The notes under the pieces were generated by a model. That model saw only the letters and a list, made by a program, of their open reading frames with translations, was not told where the DNA came from and made no database searches. From positions 372,001 to 436,000 of the forward strand of contig NZ_SLWS01000010.1 of assembly GCF_004345645.1 (NCBI RefSeq): a stretch of 64,000 nt of DNA. The letters run 5' to 3'. This DNA comes from Actinocrispum wychmicini (GTDB lineage: Bacteria; Actinomycetota; Actinomycetes; Mycobacteriales; Pseudonocardiaceae). The stretch's first letter is position 1; every line of letters begins with the position of its first letter. Shown here one piece after another: positions 25,201 through 33,593 of this stretch. Position numbers and translations under genes: made by a program.

Positions 25201-27264
25201 CTAGTAGTTCGGCCCCAGAATGGCCTTCATGGCACGGAAGTACGGTGGCGCGGCGACCGTGCCACCGAAGGCGGCGTGGCAGCCTCTGCCGATGTGGACC
25301 GGGTTGCCGGTACACAGCTGGCCCGGCTGTGAGCCGTCCGCGAAGACCGTCGAGGACACCGCGTACTTGTCCGTGCCACCGACGAACGCCACCGACTCGT
25401 TGTCCTGGGTGGTGCCGGTCTTGCCGATGCCGTCCCGGTTCCAGCCCGCGGCTTTCGCGGAGCCCGCGGTGGTTCCGCTCACGGTGTCCTGGCTGAGGCC
25501 GGTCATCAGGGTGTTCGCGACGTCCCCGGTGACGGCCTGCTCGCAGGGGGTGGACCGGACCGGGACCGGCCGGCCGGCCGCGTCGGTGACCGAGGCGATC
25601 GGGTTGGGTGCGCACCAGGTGCCGCCGCTCATCAGGGTCGCCGACACGTTCGCCAGCTCCAGCGGACTCACCGGGCTGTTGCCCAGGGTGAACGACGGCT
25701 TGTTCTGGAAGTACTGTGACTGTGGCTCGCTTTGCTGCGGGTCCTTCGAGGACGGGACCGGGGTCTTGCCGTCGTCGTTGCTCCGCATGGTGTTGCGCAG
25801 GCCCAGCCGGGACGCCATCTCCACCACCTTGGGGACGCCCACCTGCTGCTCCAGGCCGACGAACGCGGTGTTCGGCGACGTGGCCAGGCCGCTGGCCAAC
25901 GTGATCGGGTCGGCGTAGGTGCCGTCGTTGCGCACGGTGTAGCACGGCGGACTGCTGTGCGGCGGCAGCGGGAAGCACTGGCTGGACGGGTTCGGCAGCG
26001 GGGTGTCCAGGTCCGCGACGCCGGCCTCGACGGCCGCGGCCGACGTGAAGATCTTGAACACCGAACCGGCGCCGAACGGGTCGTCCACCTCGGCCGGCAG
26101 GTTGCGGGTGGTCTGCCCCTTGGCCGGGTCGGTGCCCAGGTTCCGGTTGGCCAGCAGCGCCAGGATGTCGTGCGACTGGGTGCCCGGGGCGATGATCACC
26201 ATCGCGTTGGCCACCCCGGGCTGGGTGGTCGGCACGTTCGCCTCCACCGCCTCCTTGGCCGCCTGGCTCACCTTGCTGTCCATTGTGGTCTTGATGGTGT
26301 ACCCGCCGTTGTCCAGCTGGGTGGTGGTGAACCCGGCCTGGTTCAGGTACGTCAGCGCGTACTGGCAGAAGTAGCCGGCGGCCGGCGCGGCGCCCATGCA
26401 CGTGCTCGACGGCACCGCCGGGCCGTTGGGCACCAGGTCGAGCTCGGCGGCCTTCGCCTGGGCCGCGGTCTGCGCGTCGATGGCCTGGTTGGTCACCATC
26501 GCGTCGAGCACCAGGTCCCGCCGCTTCTTGGTCTCCTGCGGGTGCTCGTACGGGTTGTACCGGGTGGGGTTGTTCACCATGCCGGCCAGCAGCGCGGCCT
26601 GCGGCACGGTGAGCTTGTCCGCGCTGGTCCCGAAGTACGCGCGGGCCGCGGCCTCCACGCCGTAGATCTTCCCGGTGAACTCGACGATGTTGAGATAGTC
26701 GGTGAGGATCTCGTCCTTGGTCAGCTGCTGGTCGATGTCGATCGCCGAGCGGGCCTCGTGCAGCTTGCGGGTCAACGTGTCGGCCCGGTCCTTGGCCTGC
26801 GCCGCCGGGTTGGTCCGGTCCACGATGTTGATCAGGTAGTTCTTGACCAGCTGCATGGTGATGGTGGACGAGCCCTGCTCGCTGCCGCCCTTGGCGTTGT
26901 TGATCGCGGCGCGCAGGATGCCCTTCGGGTCGATGCCGTGCTCCTGGTAGAACCGGCGGTCCTCGATCGACACCAGCGCCGCCTTCATCACCGGCGCGAT
27001 CTTGTCCGAGTCCACCGGGATCCGGTACTGGTCGAAGAGGGTGGCGATCGGGTTGCCGTCCCGGTCGGTGACCGTGGTCACGGTGGGCAGCTGGCCGGAG
27101 ATGGCGGTCGGCGTGATCTGCGCGACCGACTCGCCCACGTTCGCGGCCACCACGCCGACGCCCAACGTCAGCGGGGCCAGCACGCCGGCCAGCAACGTCC
27201 CGCCGAGGACACACCCACCGACCAGCTTCGCGACGTTCCCGGTCACTCCCACACGACCGAACAT
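25201..27264 (-). CDS. Class A penicillin-binding protein (transglycosylase/transpeptidase)
   Basis: 687 residues with one N-terminal TM (about 12-42). The GT51 domain has the catalytic EDRRFYQEHGID (E101), GSSTITMQLVKNYL and the expected downstream motifs. The transpeptidase domain has SVFK (S401), SPN (463-465) and KTG (615-617). It polymerises and crosslinks peptidoglycan outside the membrane. Cysteine pairs in the transpeptidase part (430/441, 551/574 and near the end) suggest disulfides. The start at 27264 has no clear ribosome site. No PASTA domain is present. Confidence 0.93.
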   Translation of the reverse strand: MFGRVGVTGNVAKLVGGCVLGGTLLAGVLAPLTLGVGVVAANVGESVAQITPTAISGQLPTVTTVTDRDGNPIATLFDQYRIPVDSDKIAPVMKAALVSIEDRRFYQEHGIDPKGILRAAINNAKGGSEQGSSTITMQLVKNYLINIVDRTNPAAQAKDRADTLTRKLHEARSAIDIDQQLTKDEILTDYLNIVEFTGKIYGVEAAARAYFGTSADKLTVPQAALLAGMVNNPTRYNPYEHPQETKKRRDLVLDAMVTNQAIDAQTAAQAKAAELDLVPNGPAVPSSTCMGAAPAAGYFCQYALTYLNQAGFTTTQLDNGGYTIKTTMDSKVSQAAKEAVEANVPTTQPGVANAMVIIAPGTQSHDILALLANRNLGTDPAKGQTTRNLPAEVDDPFGAGSVFKIFTSAAAVEAGVADLDTPLPNPSSQCFPLPPHSSPPCYTVRNDGTYADPITLASGLATSPNTAFVGLEQQVGVPKVVEMASRLGLRNTMRSNDDGKTPVPSSKDPQQSEPQSQYFQNKPSFTLGNSPVSPLELANVSATLMSGGTWCAPNPIASVTDAAGRPVPVRSTPCEQAVTGDVANTLMTGLSQDTVSGTTAGSAKAAGWNRDGIGKTGTTQDNESVAFVGGTDKYAVSSTVFADGSQPGQLCTGNPVHIGRGCHAAFGGTVAAPPYFRAMKAILGPNY

Positions 27265-27357
27265 ACCGACAACGAGTGTGCCGCGCAGAAATTCGATTGC
27301 CGTGTCGCGATGTCCGCGCGATGATGGGAAAAGACACGTTCAAGCGAAGGAAAAGCG

Positions 27358-27414
27358 ATGACCAACAGCGACGGGCAGCGGGAACAGCGGGCGGAGGCTC
27401 CCGCCGTGACGTAG
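27358..27414 (+). CDS. 18-codon ORF in a structured leader
   Basis: ATG at 27358 behind AAGGA, encoding MTNSDGQREQRAEAPAVT, stop TAG in the loop of a hairpin. It may be a leader peptide or chance. It lies in the candidate structured RNA between the PBP gene and the tRNA pair. Confidence 0.25.
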   Translation: MTNSDGQREQRAEAPAVT

Positions 27415-27470
27415 TCTTGGTCACGCCAGGGGAGCCGCCCGTCGGAGACACCGACCCGGGCGGTTTTCTT
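27387..27470 (+). ncRNA. Candidate small structured RNA ending in an intrinsic terminator
   Basis: Three successive hairpins: GGCGG/CCGCC (27390-27405), CGTGAC/GTCACG (27405-27425, sharing one base with the first) and a long GC stem (27435-27463) followed by TTTTCTTTT. The 5' end is not defined and could start near 27300, where an AAGGA-ATG also lies. No known RNA family is recognised. It could be an attenuator of the tRNA transcript or an independent small RNA. Confidence 0.4.
27435..27470 (+). terminator. Rho-independent terminator before the tRNA pair
   Basis: CCGCCC-GTCGG (27435-27445) pairs with CCGAC and GGGCGG (27451-27463, two-base bulge), then TTTTCTTTT. This is a classical intrinsic terminator on the plus strand, although no annotated plus-strand gene precedes it. 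Confidence 0.75.
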
Positions 27471-27473
27471 TTG

Positions 27474-27509
27474 CCGACACAGTTTTGTCGACACAGTTTT
27501 GTCGACACG
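27474..27509 (+). repeat. 14-bp direct repeats just before tRNA-Glu
   Basis: The unit GTCGACACAGTTTT is present about 2.5 times (27474, 27487, 27501) and each copy contains the palindrome TGTCGACA or a variant. It occupies the place where a tRNA promoter would lie, yet no good -35/-10 pair is seen. Confidence 0.7.
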
Positions 27510-27511
27510 AT

Positions 27512-27583
27512 GGCGCGTTCGTCCAGGGGTGAGGACGCCGGATTCTCAATCCGGAAACACGGGTTCGATTCCCGTACGCGCTG
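27512..27583 (+). tRNA. tRNA-Glu (anticodon CTC)
   Basis: 72 nt. Acceptor GGCGCGT pairs with ACGCGCT; the D stem is GTCC/GGAC; the anticodon stem CCGGA/TCCGG encloses the loop TTCTCAA (anticodon CTC, reads GAG); the T stem ACGGG/CCCGT has the loop TTCGATT; the discriminator is G. CCA is not encoded. It lies 14 nt before tRNA-Gln, probably in one transcript. Confidence 0.93.
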
Positions 27584-27597
27584 CCCCGCGCCTGCGG

Positions 27598-27670
27598 TGC
27601 CCGTTGGTCCAGCTGGCACGGATGCCGGGCTCTGACCCCGGAGACCGAGGTTCGATCCCTCGACGGGCAG
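27598..27670 (+). tRNA. tRNA-Gln (anticodon CTG)
   Basis: 73 nt. Acceptor TGCCCGT pairs with ACGGGCA; the T1-A72 pair is typical of tRNA-Gln. The anticodon stem CCGGG/CCCGG has the loop CTCTGAC (anticodon CTG, reads CAG). The T arm is CGAGG-TTCGATC-CCTCG; the discriminator is G. CCA is not encoded. A terminator hairpin follows 7 nt later. Confidence 0.93.
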
Positions 27671-27677
27671 CGGTTGA

Positions 27678-27715
27678 GGCAGGTACGGCCCAGCGGGCCG
27701 TACCTGCCGTCTTTT
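27678..27715 (+). terminator. Terminator of the tRNA pair
   Basis: GGCAGGTACGGCCC (27678-27691), loop AGC, perfect 14-bp complement (27695-27708), then GTCTTTT. It can also serve the convergent fibronectin-III gene ending at 27718. Confidence 0.88.
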
Positions 27716-27717
27716 GG

Positions 27718-30483
27718 TCAGGATTCGGAAGGTCGTTGTGGGGGAGCGGCTTGGTCGGACGGCGGGCCTTGGCCTTCGGACGTGAAGGCGATCACGGACA
27801 CCCGCACGCCAGGCTGGTCGAGCGCGTCCTGTTTGTCGTCCGGGATCGAGAGCTTGGTGTCCGAACTCGGGCCCAGAACGTAGTCGTCGGCTGTCTCGTC
27901 GTACTCGTCGTGTTCCACCAGGACGGCGTATTTGGTGATCGGCTTGCCGCCCAGGTCGGTGGGCGGCGACCAGGTGATCTTGTGCCCGTCGGAGCTGTAC
28001 TTCACGTCGACCGGTTGGCCGGGCGTTGAGTCGCCGGTGTGCACAGCGGCGTACACGGTGGTCGCCGGGCAGTCCGCGGTGGCCTCCGTGCTGGCCATGA
28101 TCACGTTCAGCGAGTCCGTGTCCCCGGACGGCGGGTCGTACACCCCGTTGCCGTGGATGGTGCCTCCCGATCCCGGCATCAGCGACCAGGTCACGTTGCC
28201 GTGCTGCGTGCAGTTCGCCGGCCACTGCACGGTCAGCGGGATCGGCTCGGCCGCCACTCTGTGGCCGCTGCCGACCTGGCTGACCATGGGCGAGAGGCTC
28301 GGCAGCCGGAACGGTCCCTGGGAATCCCACAGGCGGACGGTGCCGTCGTAGACGGTGTCACCCCAACTGAATCTCTTCACTTTGAAGTCGACCACGAAGT
28401 CGAGGCGGACCTTGACCCCGAGATCCAGTCTGAGCCACGGATTCGCCGCGGTGTCCGCAGCCAGGATCAAGGACGGCGTGACCGTCAGCTTCGGCCCGAC
28501 CACCTTGTAGACCAGGATCTCCAGTTCCACCGGGAAGTCGACGGTGATCTTGGCCTTGGCCTGGAGCGTGTAGCCGAACTTGCTGGTCGGGTTGGTGGTC
28601 AGGTCCTCGCTGTGCAGGCTGGTGTCGGCCGCCCGCCACAACCGCCCACCGACCTTTCGCTGGTAGCTGGCGACGAAGCTGAACGTGATCGAGCCGTCGA
28701 GGGTGACCTGGGCGTAGACCGCCAGCCTCGGGCAGAACGCCACGACATAGATCCACGTGCAGCTCTTCTGTTCGACCTCGAACACTTTCTGCTTGTCGAA
28801 CTGATGCTTGTAGGAAATGCCGATCTGGCCCTTGACCGACGCCTTGGCGGTCGCCGCGGCCTTGAAGTCCCAGGTGAATGTCGAGCCGTGCCACCAGCCC
28901 CGGGGATCCTTCTGCCACCCCGCGGTGACTTTCCAGTCCGGCGTGACGGTGAGCCCGACGTTCAGTTTCGCGGTCACCTTCGTGCCCTTGGGGAGCTTGT
29001 CCTTCAGCCGCGGGTCGCTGGTGATCTTCTTGCCGAGATCGATGACCCAGCCGTCCTTGGTCCGGGAGATGATCGACGCGCGGTAGCCCGGGGCGACGTT
29101 CGTGATCCTGGCCTCTTTCATGGCGGCGTCGTCCGGGGCGGCGGTCAGGTCGACGTCGCCCATGATCTCGTCGATCGCCGAGTCGACCGTGGTCAGCGTC
29201 AGCTTGTCGCCGCTGGTCTTGACGTCGGTCACCTTGCGCAGCAGGCCGCTGCCTTCGGTGATCCGGTTGTCGTTCTTCCCGACCACGACGATCTTGTCCT
29301 TCTTCAGCGCCTTCACCTGGTCGGTCGGGTGATTGAAGATCACCTTGGTCGGGGTGACGGTGGTGATCTTGCCGACCGACGCCGAGGAGAGGACGACCGC
29401 GTCGGGGTTCATCTTGACCCCGGTTGCCGCCGTGGACGACTCGCTGGTCGCGGCGCGGTTCAAGGCCGACCGGCTGGTGGCGTTGTGGGCTGTGACGGTC
29501 ACCTGGTACGTCACGTCCGCGACCAGCCCGGTGAGCAGCGCGTTCGGCCCGGGGCCCTCCTGCTTCGTGACGGTCGGCTGGCCGTCCGCCGTGGCCTGGA
29601 CGGTGTAGCCGGTGATCGGGCTGCCGCCGTCGTCGTCCGGGGCGTTCCAGTGCACCTTCAGCTGTGTCTGGTTGCCTGTGCTGTGCCCGTCGTCCGGTGC
29701 GGGCGGAGCCACGGCCACGTCGGTCGGCGGGCCAGGCGCATAGGCAGGCGCTGGGGCGACCGTGCCGTTCTGGTCGGCGCCGAGCGTCTTGAAGTCGCTT
29801 GTCCCTGGCCGCCCGGTACCCGCCTTGTTGGTGGCGGTGACCGTCACCGTGTAGCGGGTGCCGTTCGTCAGGCCCGTGATGGTCGCCGTGGTGTCGGTCC
29901 CCGCGGCCGACACCGCCTGGCCGCCCGGCTCCGCGGTGATCGTGTAGCCAGTGACCGGTGAGCCGTCGTCGCTGGCTGGATCCCACGTGACCGCGAGGCT
30001 CTGGTCGCGGCCGTACACCGAACGCAGCATGGGCGCCAGCGGCGCCTCCGCGGCGTCGGGGCCGCCCAGGTACGGCGGTGCCGACTTGTCCGACGTCTTC
30101 CCGCCGCTGGTCTGGGTCGCGACGAAGGCGTATTTGGTGTCGTTGGTGAGCCCGTTCACGGTGACCTCGACCGGGTCCATCTCGGCGGGCCGGTCCGCGT
30201 TCCCGGTCGCCACCGAGTTCCCGGTGGGGTCGCCGTTGTCGTCGACCGCGTAGGCGCTCACGTCGACCCGGTCGACCCGGTCGTCGCTGTCCCCGAGGGT
30301 GACAGTGACCCGCACCTCACCGTCGCGTCCGTCCACATCGGTGATGACCGGGGCGATCAACGCCGCACGCGTGGCGGCGTGCGCGGTCACGCTCGGGGCA
30401 ACCAGCCCGCCCACAGTGACCATCACCACCACGGCGGTCATCCGTCGGAATCTGGATCGCCGGGCCATGAGCGGCGGTTTCAT
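27718..30483 (-). CDS. Large secreted fibronectin type III protein
   Basis: 921 residues. It has a signal peptide (TAVVVMVTVGGLVAPSVTAHA), at least three FN3 domains in the first third (YAFVATQTSGG, GYTITAEPGGQ, GYTVQATADGQ) and a further one at the C-terminus (KITWSPPTDLGGKPITKYAV). The centre (about 360-700) is beta-rich with several KVTAKLNV- and KAKITVDF-like stretches and no recognised enzyme motif. It is presumably an extracellular binding or structural protein. The start at 30483 is chosen for AAAGGA 7-8 nt upstream (MKPPLMARRSRF). It is transcribed alone toward the tRNA terminator. Confidence 0.8.
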   Translation of the reverse strand: MKPPLMARRSRFRRMTAVVVMVTVGGLVAPSVTAHAATRAALIAPVITDVDGRDGEVRVTVTLGDSDDRVDRVDVSAYAVDDNGDPTGNSVATGNADRPAEMDPVEVTVNGLTNDTKYAFVATQTSGGKTSDKSAPPYLGGPDAAEAPLAPMLRSVYGRDQSLAVTWDPASDDGSPVTGYTITAEPGGQAVSAAGTDTTATITGLTNGTRYTVTVTATNKAGTGRPGTSDFKTLGADQNGTVAPAPAYAPGPPTDVAVAPPAPDDGHSTGNQTQLKVHWNAPDDDGGSPITGYTVQATADGQPTVTKQEGPGPNALLTGLVADVTYQVTVTAHNATSRSALNRAATSESSTAATGVKMNPDAVVLSSASVGKITTVTPTKVIFNHPTDQVKALKKDKIVVVGKNDNRITEGSGLLRKVTDVKTSGDKLTLTTVDSAIDEIMGDVDLTAAPDDAAMKEARITNVAPGYRASIISRTKDGWVIDLGKKITSDPRLKDKLPKGTKVTAKLNVGLTVTPDWKVTAGWQKDPRGWWHGSTFTWDFKAAATAKASVKGQIGISYKHQFDKQKVFEVEQKSCTWIYVVAFCPRLAVYAQVTLDGSITFSFVASYQRKVGGRLWRAADTSLHSEDLTTNPTSKFGYTLQAKAKITVDFPVELEILVYKVVGPKLTVTPSLILAADTAANPWLRLDLGVKVRLDFVVDFKVKRFSWGDTVYDGTVRLWDSQGPFRLPSLSPMVSQVGSGHRVAAEPIPLTVQWPANCTQHGNVTWSLMPGSGGTIHGNGVYDPPSGDTDSLNVIMASTEATADCPATTVYAAVHTGDSTPGQPVDVKYSSDGHKITWSPPTDLGGKPITKYAVLVEHDEYDETADDYVLGPSSDTKLSIPDDKQDALDQPGVRVSVIAFTSEGQGPPSDQAAPPQRPSES

Positions 30484-30806
30484 CTGATAGTTCCTTTCGT
30501 CTGTCGCCAATGTCGACCGATTCAAAAGAAAACGATTATCAGAAGCTCAACGAATATGTGACGGTCGCGAGATATAATCGCTGGCAGTGCCGAACCGGAG
30601 CGTAGCATCGCATACTGACGCTGGTGCCGAGATCGGGGAGTCGAATACTTTCGGGTGGCCGCTGTTTATGCGTATGGCGGTATGTGGTGACGCTTCGCTC
30701 TCGCGATTTCCACTCAATAGTGTCCACATCCGGCCGACAGTGAACCGTAGTGGGTTGTCGTGCGTATTTCCTGGGGACAGGACGAGAAGAAGGAAGGGGC
30801 GCCGCC
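30484..30806. promoter_or_regulatory. Divergent control region, FN3 protein / DoxX gene
   Basis: 323 bp, more AT-rich than its surroundings, without a credible gene. A perfect TATAAT lies at 30573-30578 on the plus strand, but far (230 bp) from the DoxX start and without a good -35; GATAAT occurs on the minus strand near 30535. The transcript from the plus-strand box is unknown. Confidence 0.4.
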
Positions 30807-31208
30807 ATGACCAGTGAAGCGAGCACCACAGCACGTGCGGGCGTCATCGTCAACGTCGTGGTGTGGATCGTGCAGGTGGGGCTGGGCGGGTACATGATCT
30901 ACAGCGGGTGGTCGCTGTTCGGGGCGGGCATGGTCGGGAAGTTCGACGAGATCGGCGTCGGCCAGTGGCTGCGGTACGTCACCGGCGTCCTGGAGATCGC
31001 CGGCGGTATCGGCGTGTTCATCCCGATGCTCTGTGGGCTGGCCGCGTTGGGGCTGGCGCTCGTCCTGCTCGGCGCGACCCTCACCGAGTTGTTCATGGTG
31101 TCGCACGGCGGCCCGACGCTGCCGCTGATCCTGCTCGTGGTGGCGGCGGCCGTGGCCGTTCTGCGCCGGGACACCACCGTCGCGTTGGTCAAACGCGTCC
31201 GGTCGTAG
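30807..31208 (+). CDS. DoxX-like four-TM membrane protein
   Basis: 133 residues with four hydrophobic helices: VIVNVVVWIVQVGLGGYMIYSGW, a glycine-rich second pair around YVTGVLEIAGGIGVFIP, then LGLALVLLGATLTELFM and LILLVVAAAVAVL. The pattern matches DoxX/DoxD-like proteins, whose function in actinomycetes is often linked to redox but unproven. The ATG at 30807 follows AAGGAAGGGG. The next gene starts 10 nt after the stop, so they form a pair. Confidence 0.75.
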   Translation: MTSEASTTARAGVIVNVVVWIVQVGLGGYMIYSGWSLFGAGMVGKFDEIGVGQWLRYVTGVLEIAGGIGVFIPMLCGLAALGLALVLLGATLTELFMVSHGGPTLPLILLVVAAAVAVLRRDTTVALVKRVRS

Positions 31209-31218
31209 TCTGCGCGGT

Positions 31219-31602
31219 GTGAGTGCGCGTTGCCCCTGTGGCCTTGGTCAGCCGTACGACGAGTGCTGCGGTGTGTTCCATCGCGGCGACGGGACCGCCG
31301 GCACGGCCGAGACGCTGATGCGCTCGCGGTTCAGCGCCTTCGCCGTCGGCAACGAGGCTTACCTGCTTCAAACGTGGCATCCGCGGACCCGGCCGGCGTC
31401 CGTGCCCTTCGACCCCGGTCTGACCTGGACGTCCCTGGAGATCGTCGGCAAGTCCGGCGGCGGTCCGTTCCACCAGGAGGGCACGGTCGAGTTCCGTGCG
31501 CACTACCGGGCCGCCGGACGCGGGGACTCGATGCACGAGAACAGCCGGTTCGAGCGCGTCGGCGGCGACTGGGTGTACGTCAGTCCCGAAGCATCGTCGT
31601 GA
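31219..31602 (+). CDS. YchJ-like (UPF0225) protein with SEC-C zinc motif
   Basis: 127 residues. The N-terminus CPCGLGQPYDECCG is the SEC-C-type zinc-binding motif; TLMRSRFSAFAVGNEAYLL and a C-terminal cystatin-like beta sheet follow, with a final short FERVGGDWVYV. Both the order and the length match YchJ family proteins of unknown function. The start is GTG, 10 nt after the DoxX stop. The 3' end overlaps a relic on the other strand. Confidence 0.85.
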   Translation: MSARCPCGLGQPYDECCGVFHRGDGTAGTAETLMRSRFSAFAVGNEAYLLQTWHPRTRPASVPFDPGLTWTSLEIVGKSGGGPFHQEGTVEFRAHYRAAGRGDSMHENSRFERVGGDWVYVSPEASS

Positions 31603-31701
31603 ACCGTTCGAACGCTCGGTCCACGCGGTCCGGGTCGGCTGCGGTGAGCCGGTCGAGCAGCAGGCCACGCAGGGCATCGTGCTGCGGCACCGCGCCCCGG
31701 G
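31580..31701 (-). pseudogene. Possible 3' remnant of a regulator gene
   Basis: On the minus strand about 40 codons read ARGAVPQHDALRGLLLDR...DRAFERFTTMLRD then TGA, with a stop codon right before. The heptad-like leucine pattern resembles the C-terminal helix of MarR-type regulators. There is no start or DNA-binding part. Identity is tentative; it may be chance coding. Confidence 0.25.
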
Positions 31702-31721
31702 CCTACTCCTCGAACACCGTC

Positions 31722-32717
31722 CTACTGTCGCGTTGAGGTGCTGCCCCTGGGTTCGAGGTGGGGCATCTCGTCTTCGACGTCGCCGGTGGCTGTGCCGTCC
31801 ACGACCTCCAGCAGTCTGTGCGCCGCGCGTTGACCGAAGCCGAACGTGTCACGGACCAGCGCGGTGAGCATCGGGTGGGTCAGCCGGCACAGCGGCGAGT
31901 CGTCCCAGGCGACCAGTGACACGTCGGCCGGCACGGCCCGGCCGAGTTCGGCCGCGGTGCCTATGCCGGCGACGGCCATGATGTCGTTGTCGTACACGAT
32001 CGCGGTCGGTGGCTCGGCCGCAGTGAGCAGCTCACGGGTGACCCGGCCGCCGGCTTCGTCGCTGTAGTCGGTGGTCACCGACGCGGCGCCGGTCGCGGCC
32101 TCGAACGCCTCGATCCGGTGCCGGGTGTGCAGCAGGTCCGCCAGTCCGGCGACGTGCGCGATCCGTTGGTGCCCCTGGCTTCGCAGGTGCTCGACGATCG
32201 CGGTCATCGCCCGGGTGTCGTCCGCCCAGATGCTCGGCAACGTCCCCGTCGGGTCCGGGCCGCCGATCAGCAACGCCGGCAGGCCCAAGGTGGACAGCAG
32301 GTTCGGCCGCGGGTCGTCGATCCTGGGGTCGACCACGAGCACCCCGTCCACCCGGCGCTCGGCCCACCACCGCCGGTAGACCTCTGCCTCCGCGGCCACG
32401 TCCGCCACCACCTGGAACAGCAGCGCGGTGGCCGAAGTGGACAGCGCGGACTGGATCCCGGACACCAGCCGCAGGAAGAACGACTCGACGCCGAGCGTCT
32501 CGGCGGGCCGGGCCAGCACCAGGCCGACCGCGCCGGTCCGTGACCCGCCCAACGCGCGGGCGGCGCTGTTCGGCCGCCACGACATCTCCTCCGCGACCTG
32601 CAGGATCATCCGGCGCGTGTACTCCGACACGCCCGGCCGGTTGTTGAGCGCGAACGACACCGCGCTCTCCGAGACACCCGCCCGGCGCGCGATCTCCCTG
32701 ATCGTCACCCGCCTCAT
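31722..32717 (-). CDS. LacI-family transcriptional repressor
   Basis: 331 residues. N-terminal HTH (VTIREIARRAGVSESAVSFALNN) with the LacI hinge helix (PNSAARALGGSRTG), then a periplasmic-binding-protein-type sugar domain (GVLVVDPRIDDP, VTRELLTAAEPPTAIVYDND). It lies divergent to the decayed mannan genes and very probably controlled them. TAGGTT stands 6 nt before its ATG, so the transcript may be leaderless, and a palindromic operator overlaps its promoter, pointing to autorepression. Confidence 0.9.
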   Translation of the reverse strand: MRRVTIREIARRAGVSESAVSFALNNRPGVSEYTRRMILQVAEEMSWRPNSAARALGGSRTGAVGLVLARPAETLGVESFFLRLVSGIQSALSTSATALLFQVVADVAAEAEVYRRWWAERRVDGVLVVDPRIDDPRPNLLSTLGLPALLIGGPDPTGTLPSIWADDTRAMTAIVEHLRSQGHQRIAHVAGLADLLHTRHRIEAFEAATGAASVTTDYSDEAGGRVTRELLTAAEPPTAIVYDNDIMAVAGIGTAAELGRAVPADVSLVAWDDSPLCRLTHPMLTALVRDTFGFGQRAAHRLLEVVDGTATGDVEDEMPHLEPRGSTSTRQ

Positions 32718-32734
32718 GGTCCGAACCTAGAGAA

Positions 32735-32750
32735 ACTAAAGCGCATTAGT
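32735..32750. promoter_or_regulatory. LacI-type operator
   Basis: ACTAA-A-GCGC-A-TTAGT, symmetric at 14 of 16 bases, with the central GC/CG typical of LacI-family sites. It lies between the -35 (TTGACT, 32747-32752 on the minus strand) and -10 of the lacI-like gene and 31 bp before the TTGACA of the divergent promoter. Confidence 0.7.
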
Positions 32751-32780
32751 CAAGAAACAGGACAGGCTGTCGGTAAATGG

Positions 32781-32809
32781 TTGACAAGCCGCTCACCTGG
32801 TGTTTTGTT
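32781..32809 (+). promoter_or_regulatory. Promoter of the decayed mannan operon
   Basis: TTGACA (32781-32786), 17-bp spacer, weak -10 TTTGTT (32804-32809); the RBS AAAGGAG and ATG follow at 32844. The promoter and start signals survive although the first gene is broken. Confidence 0.5.
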
Positions 32810-32843
32810 GTGTGCCAATCGCTCAGGCAAAGGAGCATTCGCG

Positions 32844-33374
32844 ATGCAGCTGGCAATCCGTGCCCGCCGGCGGTTCCAGACCGAGCACCCGGGCACGACG
32901 GTGAACTGGCTGGACCAGCCCGCCGACGGGTACGCCGACAAGCTGGCCGCGGACGCCTGCGCGGACGCCCACGACGTATCAGGAGCTGAAGGACCAGGCC
33001 CTGGTGCTGGCGCGGCACACCAACCGCGCGGTCGCGATGTACGGCCAGACCCCGGATGTCGAGGACCTGGGCCTGTACGGCGCGGACCTGATGAACCCCG
33101 AAGACACCAAGTTCACGTTCAACGGCCCCCAAGGCGTCGAGCTGGTCACCCTGTTCAAGCAGATGTACGACGCCAAGCCGCTGCTGCCGGAGGCCTTGAC
33201 GGCCACCTACACCGGCTCAGGCAAGAAGTTCATGGCCCAGCAGGTCGCGATGTCCTCCGGCAGCGCGTACCTGAAGAACTTCAGGACCGACGCGCCCGGC
33301 CTGTCCGCCAACGTCGGCATCACCACGCCGATGTCCAACACCGGCAAGGCCAACATGTACCTGCAGGGTGTGTC
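32844..33374 (+). pseudogene. Sugar-binding protein gene, internally deleted and frame-shifted
   Basis: The frame starts with a good RBS and reads FQTEHPGTTVNW and QPADGYADKLAADA, a piece of a family 1 sugar-binding protein without its signal peptide. At about 32970 the similarity jumps to another frame (TYQELKDQALVLARHTNRA, then NPEDTKFTFNGPQGVELVTLF, FMAQQVAMSSGSAYLKNF) and stops near MYLQGV. The signal peptide, roughly 150 middle residues and the C-terminus are missing. It was presumably the binding protein of a mannoside ABC importer. Confidence 0.8.
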
Positions 33375-33593
33375 GGTGGGAACTCGTTGTTCGTCGCGGT
33401 GGCCAACGTGGTCAGCAACTGTGTCGGCGCGGCCATGTCGGGCTACGCGTTGGCGCGCATGAAGTTCCGGGGCAAACGGTACACGCTGCTCGCGTTCCTG
33501 CTGGCGTTGCTCGTTCCCGGCGAGACGATCATGATCTCGCAGTCCCTGATGATGCGGTCGGCCGGTCTGACCGACACCCTGGTCGCGGTCGTC
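33375..33593 (+). pseudogene. Fragment of a MalG-type sugar ABC permease
   Basis: About 73 codons: NSLFVAVANVVSNCVGAAM, SGYALARMKFRGKRYTLL, VPGETIMISQSLMMRSAGL, matching one internal stretch of carbohydrate permeases of the MalG type. Both ends are lost; the docking loop is absent. It is fused directly to the binding-protein remnant on the left and to the GH5 remnant on the right. The other permease gene expected in such an operon is gone completely. Confidence 0.8.

Noticed and set aside
27276..27635. 119-codon plus-strand frame covering the terminator and tRNA-Glu
   Set aside because: It runs through a terminator and a tRNA gene and lacks any protein feature.
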